Assembly: GCA_022425845.1 (NCBI GenBank)
Contig: JAKMEU010000009.1
Coordinates: forward strand, 1 to 7,129
Reading direction: 5' to 3'
DNA from: Luminiphilus sp.
GTDB taxonomy: Bacteria; Pseudomonadota; Gammaproteobacteria; Pseudomonadales; Halieaceae
DNA length: 7,129 nt
This document shows positions 6,129 through 7,129 of the stretch, in pieces; position 1 is the first letter of the stretch, and each line of letters begins with the position of its first letter. The notes under the pieces were generated by a model. The model searched no databases. It was not told where the DNA came from and worked only from the letters and a program-made list of their open reading frames with translations. A program made the translations under genes and the position numbers.

Positions 6129-6878
6129 ATGACACAGCCCACCCCCCTTCTTGCCAAGAACACATCGGACAGCCCCCGCACCCAGCGCAGCAGTCGCAAG
6201 CCCGGCTTCACGCGACGCACCCACCCGCGCAGTGCCCGGGCCCATCGCCGGGCCCTGCGGCGCGCGTTTCGGGAAGCCATACGGCGGGCCCTGAGCCGGC
6301 GGAGTATCGCACTGCTGACGGGCGTGCTGATGGTCGGGGGTGCGCAGGCCCAGGACGGGGGCTCACCCTATATACCGGTGTACAAGACCGAAGGGGGCTC
6401 GGCCTATGTGCTGCTGAAAAGCGACAACGTGGTGGACAACTATCTGGCGATTCATTTCGATGCGGCGGAGAACTGCAACGCCACCCTCACCATGCTGGAT
6501 TACTATCTGGGCGCCCTCGACGCAGACCAGCAGTCGGGCTGGCTCCAACTTGACGGCCTGCGCTTTGACACCGGCCTCAGCGCCCACATGGACGGCGAAC
6601 CCCGGGGGGAAACCGAAGCCGTCATCCGCTTCGACTTCGACTCTACCCGTGATGAGCCCGTGGGCCTGCTTTCCGTGAGCTTCAAAGCGGATACGGGTTT
6701 CATCCACGATCTGCAGATGCATGAGCAGGCCACCCTGCGCTACCGCGACGCCGAGGGGGACTGGACCGGCAGCATTGCTTACTCCCTGGCGGGAGCACAG
6801 CGGGAGATTGGTTCGGCGGCGCTGCACTGCGAGGATCGGTTGGCCGAGGTGGGGATGCCGGTGCGGGTTATGTTGTAG
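6129..6878 (+). CDS. Hypothetical exported protein with arginine-rich leader and Tat-like signal
   Basis: I do not recognise this 249-residue protein. Residues 1-58 are strongly basic, with 16 Arg and 2 Lys against one Asp and one Glu. Then S56-R57-R58-S59-I60 opens a hydrophobic stretch (60-71) that ends in AQAQ, a good signal peptidase I site near residues 74/75. S-R-R-x-hydrophobic fits a twin-arginine (Tat) signal with an exceptionally long n-region. The mature part, about 175 residues, is mostly beta-like and acidic. It has only two cysteines, C116 (ENCNATL) and C234 (ALHCED), which could form a disulfide in the periplasm. No catalytic motif is evident. The ATG has a good GAGGA site and no other ATG precedes the signal; a non-ATG internal start with a normal leader cannot be excluded. 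It stands apart from the operon by 246 bases and probably has its own promoter. Confidence 0.75.
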   Translation: MTQPTPLLAKNTSDSPRTQRSSRKPGFTRRTHPRSARAHRRALRRAFREAIRRALSRRSIALLTGVLMVGGAQAQDGGSPYIPVYKTEGGSAYVLLKSDNVVDNYLAIHFDAAENCNATLTMLDYYLGALDADQQSGWLQLDGLRFDTGLSAHMDGEPRGETEAVIRFDFDSTRDEPVGLLSVSFKADTGFIHDLQMHEQATLRYRDAEGDWTGSIAYSLAGAQREIGSAALHCEDRLAEVGMPVRVML

Positions 6879-6908
6879 GTGGGCACAAGCGCTGCGCCTC
6901 ACGCTACA
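6874..6908. repeat. REP-like imperfect inverted repeat over the stop codon
   Basis: TGTAG at 6874-6878 (it includes the TAG stop of the exported-protein gene) is the inverse of CTACA at 6904-6908. Inside, GTG and GGC on the left can pair with GCC and CAC on the right with small bulges, around a GC-rich loop. Short hairpins of this look at gene ends are typical of REP-type dispersed repeats. It could also act as a bidirectional transcription or mRNA-stability barrier. Only this one copy is visible here, so the repeat identity is inferred. Confidence 0.4.
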
Positions 6909-6995
6909 GAGCTCCACCCTTAACTGGGCTGGCAAGGTGCGGCGGGCGGAGTTGGCGTTGAAGCGGATTCAGCGATGCGTCAGCAAAACCCTCGG
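6879..6995. other. Gap between convergent genes
   Basis: Apart from the hairpin at its left edge, no gene or clear T-tailed terminator is visible. CAGCAA at 6981-6986 and TTGCTG at 7000-7005 are inverse but have a 13-base loop and no T-run. Confidence 0.5.
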
Positions 6996-7129
6996 CTAAT
7001 TGCTGTTATATCGCTCAATCTCGGCAATGAATTGATCCGCATATTCCTCACACTTTTTGGGGCCCACCCCGTCGATGGCCAGGAATTGGCTTCGGGTCAG
7101 GGGCCGCTCCCGGCACATGGCGATAAGAG
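6996..7129 (-). CDS. HRDC-domain protein, C-terminal end (probable RecQ-type helicase; runs off the right edge)
   Basis: The last 44 codons of a minus-strand gene read LIAMCRERPLTRSQFLAIDG, then VGPKKCEEYADQFIAEIERY, ending at a TAG (complement of 6996-6998). The pattern RP-x-T-x3-F-L-x-I-x-GVG-x2-K-x3-Y-x3-F is the second half of an HRDC domain, a small helical nucleic-acid-binding module at the C-terminus of RecQ helicases and RNase D. As the domain is the very end of the protein and resembles that of RecQ-like proteins, an ATP-dependent DNA helicase is the best guess. An RNase D-like nuclease or a UvrD-type helicase with an HRDC tail cannot be ruled out from this fragment. It converges on the exported-protein gene. 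Confidence 0.8.
   Translation of the reverse strand, partial: LIAMCRERPLTRSQFLAIDGVGPKKCEEYADQFIAEIERYNSN

Noticed and set aside
5582..6280. Long minus-strand frame over the end of the dehydrogenase, the repeat tract and the next gene's start
   Set aside because: It overlaps the dehydrogenase coding sequence and translates to Arg-rich low-complexity sequence and an Ala-Leu repeat. No domain and no ribosome site.
6981..7005. CAGCAA/TTGCTG inverted repeat as terminator of the HRDC gene
   Set aside because: Six-base AT-rich arms with a 13-base loop and no T-run on either strand make a poor terminator.

Overview
The window is GC-rich bacterial DNA with short intergenic gaps, mixed strands and ordinary bacterial gene sizes. 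The protein repertoire (MATE exporter, GST, ethanolamine-type permease, glutamine-synthetase-like ligase, iron-dependent alcohol dehydrogenase, HRDC-domain helicase tail) fits a proteobacterium, most likely a free-living, possibly marine, gammaproteobacterium. That placement rests on protein flavour only and is inference.

Left part (1-1528). The 5' end of a MATE-family exporter lies on the minus strand. It diverges from a small four-helix membrane protein on the plus strand (371-739). The AT-rich gap between them holds a promoter-like region framed by an inverted repeat. A complete glutathione S-transferase follows on the minus strand (878-1528). The interval around 230-740 is visibly lower in GC than the rest.

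Centre (1663-5882). Three plus-strand genes with gaps of about 95 bases form a probable operon: an ethanolamine-type APC permease, a glutamine-synthetase-family gamma-glutamyl-amine ligase, and an iron-containing alcohol dehydrogenase. Together they suggest uptake of an amino alcohol (ethanolamine is the first candidate), masking of its amine with glutamate, then oxidation of its hydroxyl group. This resembles the Puu putrescine route and the N-glutamylated isopropylamine/alaninol route. No ethanolamine ammonia-lyase is present. The expected aldehyde dehydrogenase and gamma-glutamyl hydrolase are also absent here, so the pathway would have to be completed elsewhere.

Right part (5883-7129). 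A 246-base gap carries a hexanucleotide tandem repeat and a perfect 14-base palindrome. Next comes an unrecognised exported protein (6129-6878) with a very arginine-rich N-terminus and a twin-arginine-like signal. Its 3' end overlaps a REP-like imperfect hairpin. The window ends in the C-terminal HRDC domain of a minus-strand, probably RecQ-type, protein (6996-7129).

I saw no rRNA, tRNA, CRISPR array, insertion sequence or riboswitch.
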